From Promicromonospora sukumoe (GTDB taxonomy: Bacteria; Actinomycetota; Actinomycetes; Actinomycetales; Cellulomonadaceae): a stretch of DNA of 64,000 nt. A model generated the notes under the pieces. The model had not been told where the DNA came from, ran no database searches, and saw nothing but the letters and a program-made list of their open reading frames with translations. The stretch lies in NCBI RefSeq assembly GCF_014137995.1, contig NZ_JACGWV010000001.1, positions 3,100,001 to 3,164,000 of the forward strand. Reading direction: 5' to 3'. The translations under genes and the position numbers were made by a program. Each line of letters opens with the position of its first letter. Within the stretch, counting starts at the first letter, position 1. This document shows, in pieces, positions 55,179 to 64,000 of the stretch.

Positions 55179-58100
55179 ATGGAACGAACAGGAAGAGGCA
55201 TCCTCGCCGCCGTGGCCGGCGCCGCGCTCGTCGTCACCATGGCGACGACGCCGGCAGCGGCCCAGCGGCCCACCACGGCCGTCGACACCGCCGCCGGCAC
55301 GGCAGCGGCCCCGCTGGTGACGGCGAAGGCCGACGCCGCCGCCGAGCCCACCGTGCTGGTCTTCTACGGCGCGCCGGCCCAGCAGTCCGACCCGGTCACG
55401 CTCGCGGTCCGGACCATCCGGGAGCTCGGCGCCGCGAACGGCTTCACCGTGCACACGGCCAGCGACCCGAAGGTGTTCACGGCCAAGAACCTCGCGGAGT
55501 ACCGCGGCGTCGTGTTCCTCTCCGCGGAGGGCGTGGAGCTCAGCACGGGCCAGGAGGAGGCGCTCAAGGCCTACATGCAGGCCGGCGGCGGGTTCCTCGG
55601 CGTCCGCGACGCCGCGCGGGCGCAGGCGCGCTCGCAGTGGTTCACGGGCCTGATCGGCACCCGCCCGGCGGGCAACCTGCCGGACCCGCTGCCCGTGGCG
55701 AGCGCCACCGCGAGCGCCGAGAACGCGCCGAACGAGGTGGCCGCCAAGCTGATCGACGGCGACTCGCGCACCAAGTGGCTCGCGTTCGAGCCGACGGCGT
55801 GGATCGAGCTGGAGCTGGAGGAGCCGCAGGCGGCCGCGCGGTACGCGCTCACGTCGGCCAACGACTCCGAGGGCCGCGACCCGCAGGACTGGACGCTGCA
55901 GGGCTCGGAGGACGGCGAGACCTGGACCGACCTGGACACCCAGGAGGGCCAGGACTTCGCGGACCGGTTCGCGACCAACGACTACGAGCTCGACAACGAC
56001 GTCGCGTACGCGCACTACCGGCTGGACATCACGGCGAACGCGGGCGAGGACCTGACCCAGCTCGCCGAGATCCAGCTCTTCGACACCTCGGGCGAGGAGG
56101 AGCCGGACCCGGAGGTGCCGGTGCAGGAGGCGACGGTGAACGTCGTCGACCGCGCGCACCCGGCCAACGCCGGGCTGCCGCTGAACTGGACCCGGGAGGA
56201 CCGGTGGCTGAACTGGTCGCCGAACCCGGTCGGTGACGTGCACACGGTGGCCCAGGTCCAGGAGTGGGACTACGAGCCCGGCGAGGGCGCCAACGGCCCG
56301 TTCCACCCGATCTCGTGGTGCCGTGACTACGAGGGCGGCCGCTCGTTCTACACGGGCATGGGCGGCACCGCGGAGAGCTACGCGGACGAGGGTTTCCGTG
56401 ACCACCTGCTCGGCGGCCTGCTCTGGTCCGCGGGCATGGTCCGCGGCGACTGCCAGGCGACCATCGCGGCGAACTACGAGTCGGAGCGCCTGACCGGGGC
56501 GAACGCCGCGGGCACGCTCGACCAGATCGGCGAGCCGCACGGCCTGACCGTGGCTCCCGACGGCGGCGTCTTCTACGTCGGCAAGGGTGCCTGCCCGTCC
56601 GGCCCGGTCGTCTCGTGGGACGACCCGGACGTGGGCCTGGGCTGCGGCACGATCCACCGCTGGGACCCGGAGGCGGGCGAGACCAACCTGCTGACCACCC
56701 TGGACGTGATGGGTAACCGCGGCAGCGGCAGCGAGCTGGTCAAGAACGAGGAGGGGCTGCTCGGCATCACGCTGGACCCCGACTTCGAGGAGAACCAGTG
56801 GATCTACGTCTACTGGATGCCGCACGAGTCGATCGACGTCGAGCGGCGGGTCGGCGAGCGCACGGTGTCGCGCTTCACCTATGACGCGGCGGCCGACACG
56901 ATCGACCAGTCCACGCGCCAGGACCTGCTGGAGTGGGAGACGCAGATCCACAGCTGCTGCCACGCGGGCGGCGGCCTGGACTTCGACAACGACGGCAACC
57001 TGTACATCGGGTCCGGCGACAGCAACTCCTCGGGCGGCTCGGACGGCTACTCGGGCAACAACTGGACGCAGGAGTTCGCGGGCATCTCGTTCCAGGACGC
57101 CCGTCGTACGGCCGGCAACACGAACGACCTGAACGGCAAGATCCTGCGGATCCACCCGGAGGACGACGGCACGTTCACGGTCCCGGAGGGCAACCTGTTC
57201 CCGGAGGCCGACGACCCGGGCGACAAGACGCGCCCGGAGATCTACGTCATGGGCGTGCGCAACATCTCGCGCCTGGCCTACGACAAGAAGAACGACTGGC
57301 TGACGGCGGCGTGGGTGGGACCGGACGCGGGCTCGCCGGACCCGGAGCTCGGGCCGGCGAAGTACGAGACGGCGACCATCATCACCTCGGCGGGCAACCA
57401 GGGCTGGCCCTACTGCATGGGCAACGGGCAGCCGTACCGTGACCGCAGCAACGAGGACGCGTCGGTGCTGGCCGGCTGGTACGACTGCGACAACCCGAAG
57501 AACACCTCGCCGCGCAACACCGGCCTGGTGGACCTGCCGCCCGTGCGCGACAACATGATCTGGTACTCGCCCAGCGGCGGCGGCCCGGTCTTCCCGGAGG
57601 GTGAGAACGGCATCCCGTCGTACGTCGACGAGGAGGCCACGTACACCCTGCCGTACCTGCGCGGTGGCGGTCAGGCCGTGATGGACGGTCCCACGTACCA
57701 CCGGTCCGAGGTGGACACCGACAGCGGCGTCGCCTGGCCCGCGTACTGGGACAACAAGTGGTTCATCGGCGACCAGTCGAACGCCAGCAACCGGATCGCC
57801 GTCACGGTGAACCCGGACACGGTCGAGGAGGCCGGTCCCCCGGTCTTCGCCGAGGACCTGCGCAAGATCATCCAGGGCGGCGCCGGCAACACGCAGGTGC
57901 AGAGCTGGATGGACGCCAAGTTCGGCCCGGACGGCGCGCTGTACATGCTGGACTACGCGGGCGGGTTCTTCTCCCTGCACCCCAACCAGAAGCTCGTCCG
58001 GATCAGCTACAAGGGCGGGGCGCCGACCCCGGCCCCGGCCGCGTCCGGCGCGAGCGTGCAGAGCTCCCCGCTGACCGTCGCCTTCACCGGTGACCGCTCG

Positions 58101-59153
58101 GGCGGCGTCTCGTACGCCTGGGACTTCGGGGACGGCAGCACGTCGACCGAGGCCAACCCGCGGCACACCTACACCCGCGTGGGCAGCTACGACGCCACGC
58201 TGACGGTGACCTACGCCGACGGCGAGACGTCCACGGTCGAGGTCCCGGCCGAGACCACCTGCACCATCCCCGACGACCGCGGCACCGTGTGGTTCGGCGA
58301 GACGAACAGCGGCGTCACCAACGACGACCTGGGCGGCTGCACGATCAACGACCTGGTCGAGGACGAGCGGGAGTGGGACACGAACGGCCGGTTCGTCAAC
58401 CACGTCACGGCCGTGGCCGACCAGCTCCGGGCCGACAAGGTGATCACGGTCGCCGAGCGCAAGAAGCTGCTCAGCGCGGCGAAGGTGTCCGGCGTCGGCG
58501 CGGAGGGCAGCTCCGGGTACCGGTGGCTGTTCGACGGCACGGCGGAGCAGCTCGCGGACTGGCGACAGGCCCCGGGCGGCAAGTTCGACCTGCTGGACGA
58601 CGGGTCGATCCTGTCCACCGGCGGGCTCGGCATGCTCTGGCACCCGGGCGAGGAGCTCGGTGACTTCTCGCTGAAGCTCCAGTTCAAGGACGTGGCGCCC
58701 GAGGGACGGTTCGCGAACAGCGGCGTCTTCACACGGTTCCCCGACCCGCGGGTGGCGCAGGACGACCGGCCCGAGTGCGGGCAGGGCACAGCTGACGAGG
58801 CCTGGGTGGCGATCTACTGCGGCCACGAGATCCAGCTCTACGACGGTCCGACGGGCGAGGTCCAGAAGACGGGGTCGGTCTACAACTTCGACCCCAACAC
58901 GCTGGAGAACGCCGGGGTGACCCCGAAGGGTGAGTGGAACGACTACGAGATCCAGGTGGTCGGCCAGCAGTACACGATCATCCGCAACGGCGAGGTGATC
59001 AACGAGTTCGAGAACTCGCCCGGCAAGGAGTCCTCGCGCGCCGGTGACCCGCCGACCGACCTGCGGCAGTTCCTGCAGGGCTACATCGGTCTGCAGAACC
59101 ACAGCGACGCGGACGCCATGGAGTTCCGCAACATCCGGGTGCGTGACCTGTGA
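55179..59153 (+). CDS. secreted multidomain protein: ThuA (split by F5/8C) - GSDH - PKD - DUF1080
   Basis: 1324 aa from ATG 55179 (AAAGGAG 5 nt upstream; signal peptide 1-30). Domains: ThuA-like first half about 57-170; a discoidin/F5-8C-like insert about 173-308 (LIDGDSRTKWLAF, LQGSEDGETWTDL); ThuA second half about 310-421; PQQ-type glucose/sorbosone dehydrogenase propeller about 441-945 (EPHGLTVAPDGGVFYVG, HAGGGLDFDNDGNLYIGSGD, GNQGWPYCMGNGQPY); PKD about 955-1025 (YAWDFGDGS); a Cys-containing module about 1027-1107; DUF1080 about 1113-1324. Probably binds and oxidises or cleaves sugar derivatives outside the cell (inference). Starts 37 nt after the oxidase gene. Confidence 0.85.
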   Translation: MERTGRGILAAVAGAALVVTMATTPAAAQRPTTAVDTAAGTAAAPLVTAKADAAAEPTVLVFYGAPAQQSDPVTLAVRTIRELGAANGFTVHTASDPKVFTAKNLAEYRGVVFLSAEGVELSTGQEEALKAYMQAGGGFLGVRDAARAQARSQWFTGLIGTRPAGNLPDPLPVASATASAENAPNEVAAKLIDGDSRTKWLAFEPTAWIELELEEPQAAARYALTSANDSEGRDPQDWTLQGSEDGETWTDLDTQEGQDFADRFATNDYELDNDVAYAHYRLDITANAGEDLTQLAEIQLFDTSGEEEPDPEVPVQEATVNVVDRAHPANAGLPLNWTREDRWLNWSPNPVGDVHTVAQVQEWDYEPGEGANGPFHPISWCRDYEGGRSFYTGMGGTAESYADEGFRDHLLGGLLWSAGMVRGDCQATIAANYESERLTGANAAGTLDQIGEPHGLTVAPDGGVFYVGKGACPSGPVVSWDDPDVGLGCGTIHRWDPEAGETNLLTTLDVMGNRGSGSELVKNEEGLLGITLDPDFEENQWIYVYWMPHESIDVERRVGERTVSRFTYDAAADTIDQSTRQDLLEWETQIHSCCHAGGGLDFDNDGNLYIGSGDSNSSGGSDGYSGNNWTQEFAGISFQDARRTAGNTNDLNGKILRIHPEDDGTFTVPEGNLFPEADDPGDKTRPEIYVMGVRNISRLAYDKKNDWLTAAWVGPDAGSPDPELGPAKYETATIITSAGNQGWPYCMGNGQPYRDRSNEDASVLAGWYDCDNPKNTSPRNTGLVDLPPVRDNMIWYSPSGGGPVFPEGENGIPSYVDEEATYTLPYLRGGGQAVMDGPTYHRSEVDTDSGVAWPAYWDNKWFIGDQSNASNRIAVTVNPDTVEEAGPPVFAEDLRKIIQGGAGNTQVQSWMDAKFGPDGALYMLDYAGGFFSLHPNQKLVRISYKGGAPTPAPAASGASVQSSPLTVAFTGDRSGGVSYAWDFGDGSTSTEANPRHTYTRVGSYDATLTVTYADGETSTVEVPAETTCTIPDDRGTVWFGETNSGVTNDDLGGCTINDLVEDEREWDTNGRFVNHVTAVADQLRADKVITVAERKKLLSAAKVSGVGAEGSSGYRWLFDGTAEQLADWRQAPGGKFDLLDDGSILSTGGLGMLWHPGEELGDFSLKLQFKDVAPEGRFANSGVFTRFPDPRVAQDDRPECGQGTADEAWVAIYCGHEIQLYDGPTGEVQKTGSVYNFDPNTLENAGVTPKGEWNDYEIQVVGQQYTIIRNGEVINEFENSPGKESSRAGDPPTDLRQFLQGYIGLQNHSDADAMEFRNIRVRDL

Positions 59154-59182
59154 CCAGGCCCGCGGAGACGAGAGGTACACCC

Positions 59183-61084
59183 ATGCGACACAAACTGTCC
59201 CGCCTCCTGGCGGCGGCAGCGGTCAGCGCCCTCGTGGCGGTCCCGCTGGCGCCGGCCGGCGCCGTCGAGTACGCCGGTGAGATCACGCCGGCGTCCGCCA
59301 CCCCGGTGGCCGACGGCCCCTCGAAGGAGGAGTCACCGAAGGAGTCCGCCACCCAGGCGGCCGACCAGGTCCTGACGTTCACGGCGAGCGCGAGCGTCTC
59401 GGCGTACGCGTCCGCACCCACGACGGCGGCGGCCGGGCCGACCACCATCGTGTTCGAGAACAGCACCGCGACCGGCAACAACATCGGGATGTCCCACACC
59501 CTGACGTTCGAGACCGGCTCGTCGGAGTACAACGACGACGTCACCCTGGACATCCTGGCCAACCCCCTGGACGCCAACGGCGGCCGCTACGAGGCCGAGG
59601 TCGACCTGACCCCGGGCACGTACCGGTACTTCTGCGCGATCCCGGGCCACGGCACCATGTCCGGCGAGATCGTCGTCACCGAGGGCGGCGGCGGCGAGGA
59701 CACCACCGCGCCCACCGTCACCGCGCAGGTCGCCGGCGACCAGAACGACGACGGCGCCTACATCGGCTCGGCCAGCGTCAGCCTCGCGGCCGACGACGGC
59801 GACGGCTCCGGCGTCGAGTCCGTCGAGTACGACCTGGACGGGGCCGGGTACACCCCGTACACCGCTCCGATCGTGCTGGACGAGCCCGGCGAGCACATGC
59901 TGGAGTACCGGGCCACCGACGTGGCGGGCAACGTCTCCGAGCCGGAGATGCTGCACGTCACGGTGGTCGAGCCCGACGGCGACGACACCACGCCGCCGGT
60001 GGTCACCGCCGAGGTGACCGGCGACCTCGACCCCGACGGCGCCTACGTCGGGTCCGCGACCCTGAACCTCACGGCCAGGGACCCGGGCTCCGGCGTGGCG
60101 GGCATCGAGTACGACCTCGACGGCGCCGGCTGGGCGGCCTACACGGAGCCCGTCGTCGTCGACGCCCCCGGCGAGCACACCGTGACCTACCGGGCCACGG
60201 ACAACGCCGGCAACGTGGCGGAACCGGGCTCGGCGACGTTCACCGTCGTCGAGGCTCCCCCGGTGGACGAGACCGCGCCCACCGTCACCACCCAGGTCAC
60301 CGGCGAGCAGGACGACGACGGCGCGTACATCGCGTCGGCGACCGTCGCGATCCTCGCCGAGGACGAGGGGTCGGGCGTCGAGTCCGTCGAGTACGAGCTC
60401 GACGGCGACGGCTGGACGGACTACACGGACGCCGTGGTCGTGGACGTGACCGGCGCGCACACCGTGCGCTACCGGGCCACCGACGCCGCGGGCAACACGT
60501 CCGAGCCCGGCTCCGTGGAGCTGGTGATCGTGGACGGGCAGGACCCGCCGGACACGACCCAGCCCATCGCGTCGGCCCAGGTGGACGGCGACCAGGACGA
60601 CGAGGGCGCGTACCTCGGCACCGCCACGGTCACCATCACGGCCCGGGACGACCAGTCGGGGGTGGCGTTCATCGAGTACGCGCTCGGCGACACCGCGTTC
60701 CGGGAGTACACCGGCCCCGTGGAGATCACCGAGCCCGGCTCGCACGCGTTCGCGTACCGGGCGACCGACAACGCCGGCAACGTGACCCGGACCGGCACCC
60801 TGCGGTTCGACGTCGCACGCGGCGCGATCGACGCCTGCCCCGTCTCCGACGAGCGCCCCACGGTGGTCATCGGGAACAAGGACAGCAAGGTGACCAACTA
60901 CGACACCGGCAACGGGTGCACGGTCGCCGACCTGATCGACGCCGACGGCGGGTGGGTCAGCCACAGCGCGTTCGTCAGCCACGTGACGCAGGTCGCCGAC
61001 CAGCTCGACGACGTCGACGTCATCACGCCGCAGGAGGCCACGAAGCTGATCCGGGCCGCCCGCCAGTCCGACGTCGGGCGGTAG
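59183..61084 (+). CDS. secreted blue-copper protein with four beta-sandwich repeats
   Basis: 633 aa; signal peptide 1-28 (LAAAAVSALVAVPLAPAGA). A plastocyanin-like domain, about 86-171, has type 1 copper ligands H105 (MSHTLTF), C151, H156 and M159 (YFCAIPGHGTM). Four OmpL47-like units of about 93 residues follow (about 174-548), each with DDGAYxGSA, SGVxxxEYxLDG and YRATDxAGN. It ends with a Cys-containing module (about 549-633) also present in the preceding protein. A plausible electron carrier between the GSDH domain and the multicopper oxidase (inference). GAGAGG precedes the ATG, 29 nt after the previous stop. Confidence 0.85.
   Translation: MRHKLSRLLAAAAVSALVAVPLAPAGAVEYAGEITPASATPVADGPSKEESPKESATQAADQVLTFTASASVSAYASAPTTAAAGPTTIVFENSTATGNNIGMSHTLTFETGSSEYNDDVTLDILANPLDANGGRYEAEVDLTPGTYRYFCAIPGHGTMSGEIVVTEGGGGEDTTAPTVTAQVAGDQNDDGAYIGSASVSLAADDGDGSGVESVEYDLDGAGYTPYTAPIVLDEPGEHMLEYRATDVAGNVSEPEMLHVTVVEPDGDDTTPPVVTAEVTGDLDPDGAYVGSATLNLTARDPGSGVAGIEYDLDGAGWAAYTEPVVVDAPGEHTVTYRATDNAGNVAEPGSATFTVVEAPPVDETAPTVTTQVTGEQDDDGAYIASATVAILAEDEGSGVESVEYELDGDGWTDYTDAVVVDVTGAHTVRYRATDAAGNTSEPGSVELVIVDGQDPPDTTQPIASAQVDGDQDDEGAYLGTATVTITARDDQSGVAFIEYALGDTAFREYTGPVEITEPGSHAFAYRATDNAGNVTRTGTLRFDVARGAIDACPVSDERPTVVIGNKDSKVTNYDTGNGCTVADLIDADGGWVSHSAFVSHVTQVADQLDDVDVITPQEATKLIRAARQSDVGR
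59702..60830 (+). repeat. four in-frame repeats of about 280 bp
   Basis: They encode the four OmpL47-like units of the blue-copper protein, starting near 59702, 59985, 60270 and 60555. Protein similarity is high (TAPTVTAQV, DDDGAYI, YRATDNAGNV) while third bases differ, so they are old duplications rather than recent slippage. Confidence 0.75.
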
Positions 61085-61118
61085 TCACCGGCACGGCAGC
61101 ACACGCACGACCCTGAGA

Positions 61119-61159
61119 CGGAGCGGACCGTCTGCCACCCCGGCAGGCGGTCCGCTCCG
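61119..61159 (+). terminator. terminator of the copper cluster
   Basis: 18-nt arms (61119-61136 and 61142-61159) pair with one mismatch around ACCCC, 35 nt after the blue-copper gene stop, followed by a T-richer run (TGTTCTTCCC). The best-formed intrinsic terminator in the window. Confidence 0.8.
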
Positions 61160-61220
61160 CTGTTCTTCCCGGTGTCGTTCTCCCCTGGTGTGCCGGGCCC
61201 GTCGTCGGCACACTGGGCGG

Positions 61221-62108
61221 ATGGCGTCCACGGCCGGCTGGGCAGTTGTCGGTGTGCCGTCCAGCGCCGCGGCGCACTCCCGCGGGCTGGAGAAGGCACC
61301 GGCCGCGCTGCGCGCGGCCGGGCTGCTCGACGCACTGCGGGCCGCCGGCGTCGACGTCCGGGACGACGGCGACCTGCCGACCGCGACCTGGCGGGCACAC
61401 CGCGGCCCGGGCGAGCCCAACGACGTCGGCCGCGTGATCGACGGCCTGCGCGGGGTGCGGCACCGCGTCGGCGCGGTCCTGGCCCGGGGTGAGCGGGCCC
61501 TGGTGCTCGGCGGGGAGTGCACGGTCGCCCTCGGGGTGGTCGACGCCGTCGCCGAGCGGCACCCGGACGTGGCCCTCGTGTACGTCGACGGCGGCCAGGA
61601 CCTCCAGCTCCCGCCGGACCACCCCGACGAGCCGGTCCTCGACTCGATGGGCGTCGCCCACCTCCTCGACCTGCCCGGCACCTGGGGGCCGCTCGCCGCC
61701 GTCGACCACCGGCGCCCCCTGCTGACGGCCGACCGGCTCGTCTACCTCGGGTACAGCGACGACGAGGAGGACGTCCACGGGCTCGTCCCCGCGGTACGGA
61801 TACCCGCCGCGCAGGTCCTCGCCGACCCGGAGGACGCCGCCCGGCGCGCCCTGATGGCCGTGGGCGGCACCCCTTTCGTGCTGCACCTCGACGTCGACGT
61901 GCTGGACTACCTGACCCTGCCGGTGGCCGACGTCCCGACGTACGGCCGCGGACTGGTCCCGGCGACCCTCGACCGCCTGCTGCGCGCGCTCGCCGCCGAA
62001 CCCAGCCTGCGGGCCATGACCTGCGTGGAGGTCAACCCCGACCACGCGGACGAGGCGGGCCTGCGCGGCGTCGTCCGGCTGCTGGCGGGAGCGCTCGCCG
62101 CCGGCTGA
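61221..62108 (+). CDS. arginase-fold family protein with altered metal site
   Basis: 295 aa. Ureohydrolase fold is recognisable: VVGVPSSAAAHSRGLEKAPAALRAAGL, LVLGGECT (canonical GGDHS), VYVDGGQDLQ (canonical DAHxD), LHLDVDVLDYL (canonical DxDxxDP) and VEVNPDH. The metal Asp residues of the last three motifs remain, but the two metal His positions (GGDHS and DAH) are Cys and Gly. Related arginase-family proteins with the same changes exist in actinobacteria, so this looks like a distinct subfamily, not a broken gene. CACACT lies 6 nt before ATG 61221. Activity unknown. Confidence 0.8.
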   Translation: MASTAGWAVVGVPSSAAAHSRGLEKAPAALRAAGLLDALRAAGVDVRDDGDLPTATWRAHRGPGEPNDVGRVIDGLRGVRHRVGAVLARGERALVLGGECTVALGVVDAVAERHPDVALVYVDGGQDLQLPPDHPDEPVLDSMGVAHLLDLPGTWGPLAAVDHRRPLLTADRLVYLGYSDDEEDVHGLVPAVRIPAAQVLADPEDAARRALMAVGGTPFVLHLDVDVLDYLTLPVADVPTYGRGLVPATLDRLLRALAAEPSLRAMTCVEVNPDHADEAGLRGVVRLLAGALAAG

Positions 62109-62134
62109 GCCGCGCCGACCGCCTCCGGGAACGA

Positions 62135-62172
62135 CGGCGCCCCGCCCCTCCGCGAGGAGGGACGGGGCGCCG
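62135..62172. terminator. bidirectional hairpin between arginase-like gene and acnA
   Basis: 17-nt arms (62135-62151 and 62156-62172) pair with one mismatch around GCGA, between two convergent stop codons. Confidence 0.75.
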
Positions 62173-62195
62173 GGTCTCGACAGGCTCGACCAGCG
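62171..62195 (-). repeat. 25-bp dispersed repeat, copy 2
   Basis: Reverse complement of 8872-8896, base for base. It sits between the hairpin and the acnA stop codon at 62200, again in a convergent gap. Confidence 0.75.
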
Positions 62196-62199
62196 AGGG

Positions 62200-64000
62200 T
62201 CAGGAGACGAGCGAGCGGAGCACGTACTGCAGGATGCCGCCGTTGCGGTAGTAGTCCGCCTCGCCCGGGGTGTCGATGCGCACCACGGCGTCGAACTCGA
62301 CCTGCGAGCCGTCCGCCTTGGTGGCCGTCACCTTGACCGTCTCGGGCGTGACGCCCTCGTTCAGCGCGGTGACGCCGGTGACGTCGAAGACCTCGGTGCC
62401 GTCCAGGCCCAGCGAGTCGGCGTTCTGGCCGGCCGGGAACTGCAGCGGCAGCACGCCCATGCCGATGAGGTTGGAGCGGTGGATGCGCTCGAAGCTCTCG
62501 GTGATGACGGCCTTGACGCCCAGGAGCGCGGTGCCCTTGGCGGCCCAGTCACGCGACGAGCCCGAGCCGTACTCCTTGCCGCCGAGCACCACCAGCGGGG
62601 TGCCCGCGGCGGCGTAGTCCTGCGCGGCGTCGTAGATCGTGTCCTGCGCGTCCTTGACGAAGTTGAAGGTGAAGCCGCCCTCGACGCCCGCGCCGTTGTT
62701 CTCCGAGGCGAGGAGCTGGTTGCGCAGGCGGATGTTCGCGAACGTGCCGCGGATCATGACCTCGTGGTTGCCGCGGCGCGAGCCGTAGGAGTTGAAGTCG
62801 CGGCGGCCCACACCGTGGTCGGCGAGGTACTTGCCCGCCGGGCTGTCGGCCTTGATCGAGCCGGCCGGGCTGATGTGGTCGGTCGTGACCGAGTCGCCCA
62901 GCTTCGCCAGCACGCGCGCACCGGTGAAGTCGGTGACGGGCTCCGGCGTCATGCCCATGCCGTCGAAGTACGGGGGCTTGCGCACGTACGTGGACTCGCT
63001 GTCCCACGCGAACGTGTCGCCCTCGGGGGTCTCCAGGGCGGCCCAGCGCTCGTCGCCCTTGAAGACGTCGGCGTAGTCCGACTCGAACATCTTGCGGTCG
63101 ATCGAGGACTCGATGGTCGCCTGGACCTCGTCCGGCGACGGCCAGATGTCGCGCAGGAACACGGGGTGCCCGGCCTCGTCGCGGCCCAGCGGGTCGTGCT
63201 CGAAGTCGAACTCCATGGTGCCGGCCAGGGCGTACGCGATGACCAGCGGCGGGGACGCCAGGTAGTTCATCTTGACGTCCGGGTTGATGCGGCCCTCGAA
63301 GTTACGGTTGCCCGACAGCACCGAGACGACCGACAGGTCGTGCTCGTTGACGGCCTCGGAGACCTTCTCGTCCAGCGGGCCCGAGTTGCCGATGCAGGTG
63401 GCGCAGCCGTAGCCGACCAGGTGGAAGCCCAGCTTCTCGAGGTACGGCCAGAGGCCGGCCTTCTCATAGTAGTTGGTCACGACCTGCGAGCCCGGCGCCA
63501 TGGAGGTCTTGACCCACGGCTTGGAGACGAGGCCCTTCTCGACGGCGTTCTTCGCGAGCAGCGCCGCGGCGAGCATGACCGACGGGTTCGACGTGTTGGT
63601 GCACGAGGTGATCGACGCGATGGCGACCGCGCCGTGGAACAGCTCGAACTCCTTGCCCTCGCTGTTCGTGACGTGCACGTGCTTGCGGCCGTTCGTGGCC
63701 GGCGCCGGGGCGTCGGAGGCCGGGAAGGACTCGGCACCGGCCTCGTCGGCGCCCGCGGAGAACTCGGGCGCGTAGTTCGGCAGGTCGTGCAGGAACGCCG
63801 ACTTCGCGTTCGTCAGCTCGATGCGGTCCTGCGGGCGCTTCGGCCCGGCGATCGAGGGGACGACCGTGGACAGGTCGAGCTCGAGGTACTCGGAGAAGAC
63901 CGGCTCGGCCGAGTCGGCGTCGAGCCAGAGGCCCTGCTCCTTGGCGTACGCCTCGACCAGGGCGAGCTGCTCCTCGGCGCGGCCCGTCAGGCGCAGGTAG
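62200..64000 (-). CDS. acnA: aconitate hydratase A, 5' end outside the window
   Basis: Last 600 codons of a protein that normally has about 900-940 residues; the open frame continues past 64000. TCA cycle: citrate to isocitrate via a [4Fe-4S] cluster. Cluster cysteines are visible in [13 protein letters not shown] and [12 protein letters not shown]. The substrate region ([16 protein letters not shown]) and C-terminal swivel domain ([39 protein letters not shown]) are intact. A linker rich in Ala, Glu and Pro near 63700-63780 is typical of actinobacterial AcnA. Convergent with the arginase-like gene. Confidence 0.95.
   Translation of the reverse strand, partial: YLRLTGRAEEQLALVEAYAKEQGLWLDADSAEPVFSEYLELDLSTVVPSIAGPKRPQDRIELTNAKSAFLHDLPNYAPEFSAGADEAGAESFPASDAPAPATNGRKHVHVTNSEGKEFELFHGAVAIASITSCTNTSNPSVMLAAALLAKNAVEKGLVSKPWVKTSMAPGSQVVTNYYEKAGLWPYLEKLGFHLVGYGCATCIGNSGPLDEKVSEAVNEHDLSVVSVLSGNRNFEGRINPDVKMNYLASPPLVIAYALAGTMEFDFEHDPLGRDEAGHPVFLRDIWPSPDEVQATIESSIDRKMFESDYADVFKGDERWAALETPEGDTFAWDSESTYVRKPPYFDGMGMTPEPVTDFTGARVLAKLGDSVTTDHISPAGSIKADSPAGKYLADHGVGRRDFNSYGSRRGNHEVMIRGTFANIRLRNQLLASENNGAGVEGGFTFNFVKDAQDTIYDAAQDYAAAGTPLVVLGGKEYGSGSSRDWAAKGTALLGVKAVITESFERIHRSNLIGMGVLPLQFPAGQNADSLGLDGTEVFDVTGVTALNEGVTPETVKVTATKADGSQVEFDAVVRIDTPGEADYYRNGGILQYVLRSLVS

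Noticed and set aside
54909..59180. Very long minus-strand open frame opposite the ThuA/GSDH gene
   Set aside because: It is a shadow: its product is Arg/Val/Ala-rich low complexity, and the plus strand encodes clear domains with signal peptide and ribosome-binding site.

Overview
The window is 64 kb of very high-GC DNA, almost fully coding, with strong GC bias at third codon positions and frequent GTG starts. Gene content and order point to a Gram-positive actinobacterium of the order Micrococcales, most likely Cellulomonadaceae or Promicromonosporaceae (inference; no 16S is present). Markers are the DUF3000 / RNase D / FemX / fadA / fadB run, MEP-pathway dxs, a GuaB1-type reductase, HelD, and an ATP-grasp plus FemX pair suited to an A4-type peptidoglycan cross-bridge. 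No rRNA, tRNA, CRISPR array, insertion sequence or prophage was recognised.

Layout. 0-3.2 kb: DUF2277 and the transsulfuration pair cbs-metB. 3.2-8.9 kb: two small unknown proteins, glycogen debranching (glgX), a TreZ-like GH13 protein that has lost its catalytic motifs, and a PPK2 kinase. 8.9-14.2 kb, mostly minus strand: zapE, an SDR protein, DUF805, an ATP-grasp ligase and gnd. 14.3-21.0 kb: DUF3000, RNase D, FemX, then the beta-oxidation pair fadA-fadB. 21.1-28.4 kb: an RCK membrane protein, an APC permease facing a MocR regulator, a large membrane protein and a phosphoesterase. 28.5-36.7 kb is the most accessory-looking part: a lone antitoxin-like HTH protein, a visibly AT-richer non-coding stretch, a methyltransferase, and a minus-strand run of SNF2 helicase, STAND NTPase with TPRs, a two-TM protein with a possible PLD-like domain, and a phosphoesterase. 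36.7-53.7 kb returns to housekeeping and small metabolic genes (PPOX flavoprotein, YbdK, dxs, guaB1, helD, APH-like kinase, threonine dehydratase, NUDIX, hydrolases, a TetR pair). 53.8-61.2 kb: a strong promoter drives a three-gene secreted redox cluster (two-domain multicopper oxidase; a giant ThuA/GSDH/PKD/DUF1080 protein; a blue-copper protein with four beta-sandwich repeats). The end holds an arginase-fold protein and the 3' part of acnA, cut by the window edge.

Expression signals. Many genes have a -10 like hexamer with A at position 2 and T at position 6 ending only 5-9 nt before the start codon, the arrangement of leaderless transcripts. Others, mainly within operons, have clear Shine-Dalgarno sequences. 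Long, nearly perfect hairpins without U-tracts separate transcription units, and one spans both stop codons of a convergent pair.

Best candidates for undescribed biology: (1) the copper/GSDH secreted cluster, in which two neighbouring proteins share an unnamed Cys-containing module of about 80 residues; (2) the STAND-TPR plus two-TM effector-like pair; (3) the pseudo-GH13 protein carrying an RTGQVP-type repeat insert; (4) the repeated SD-like leader upstream of the APH-like gene.
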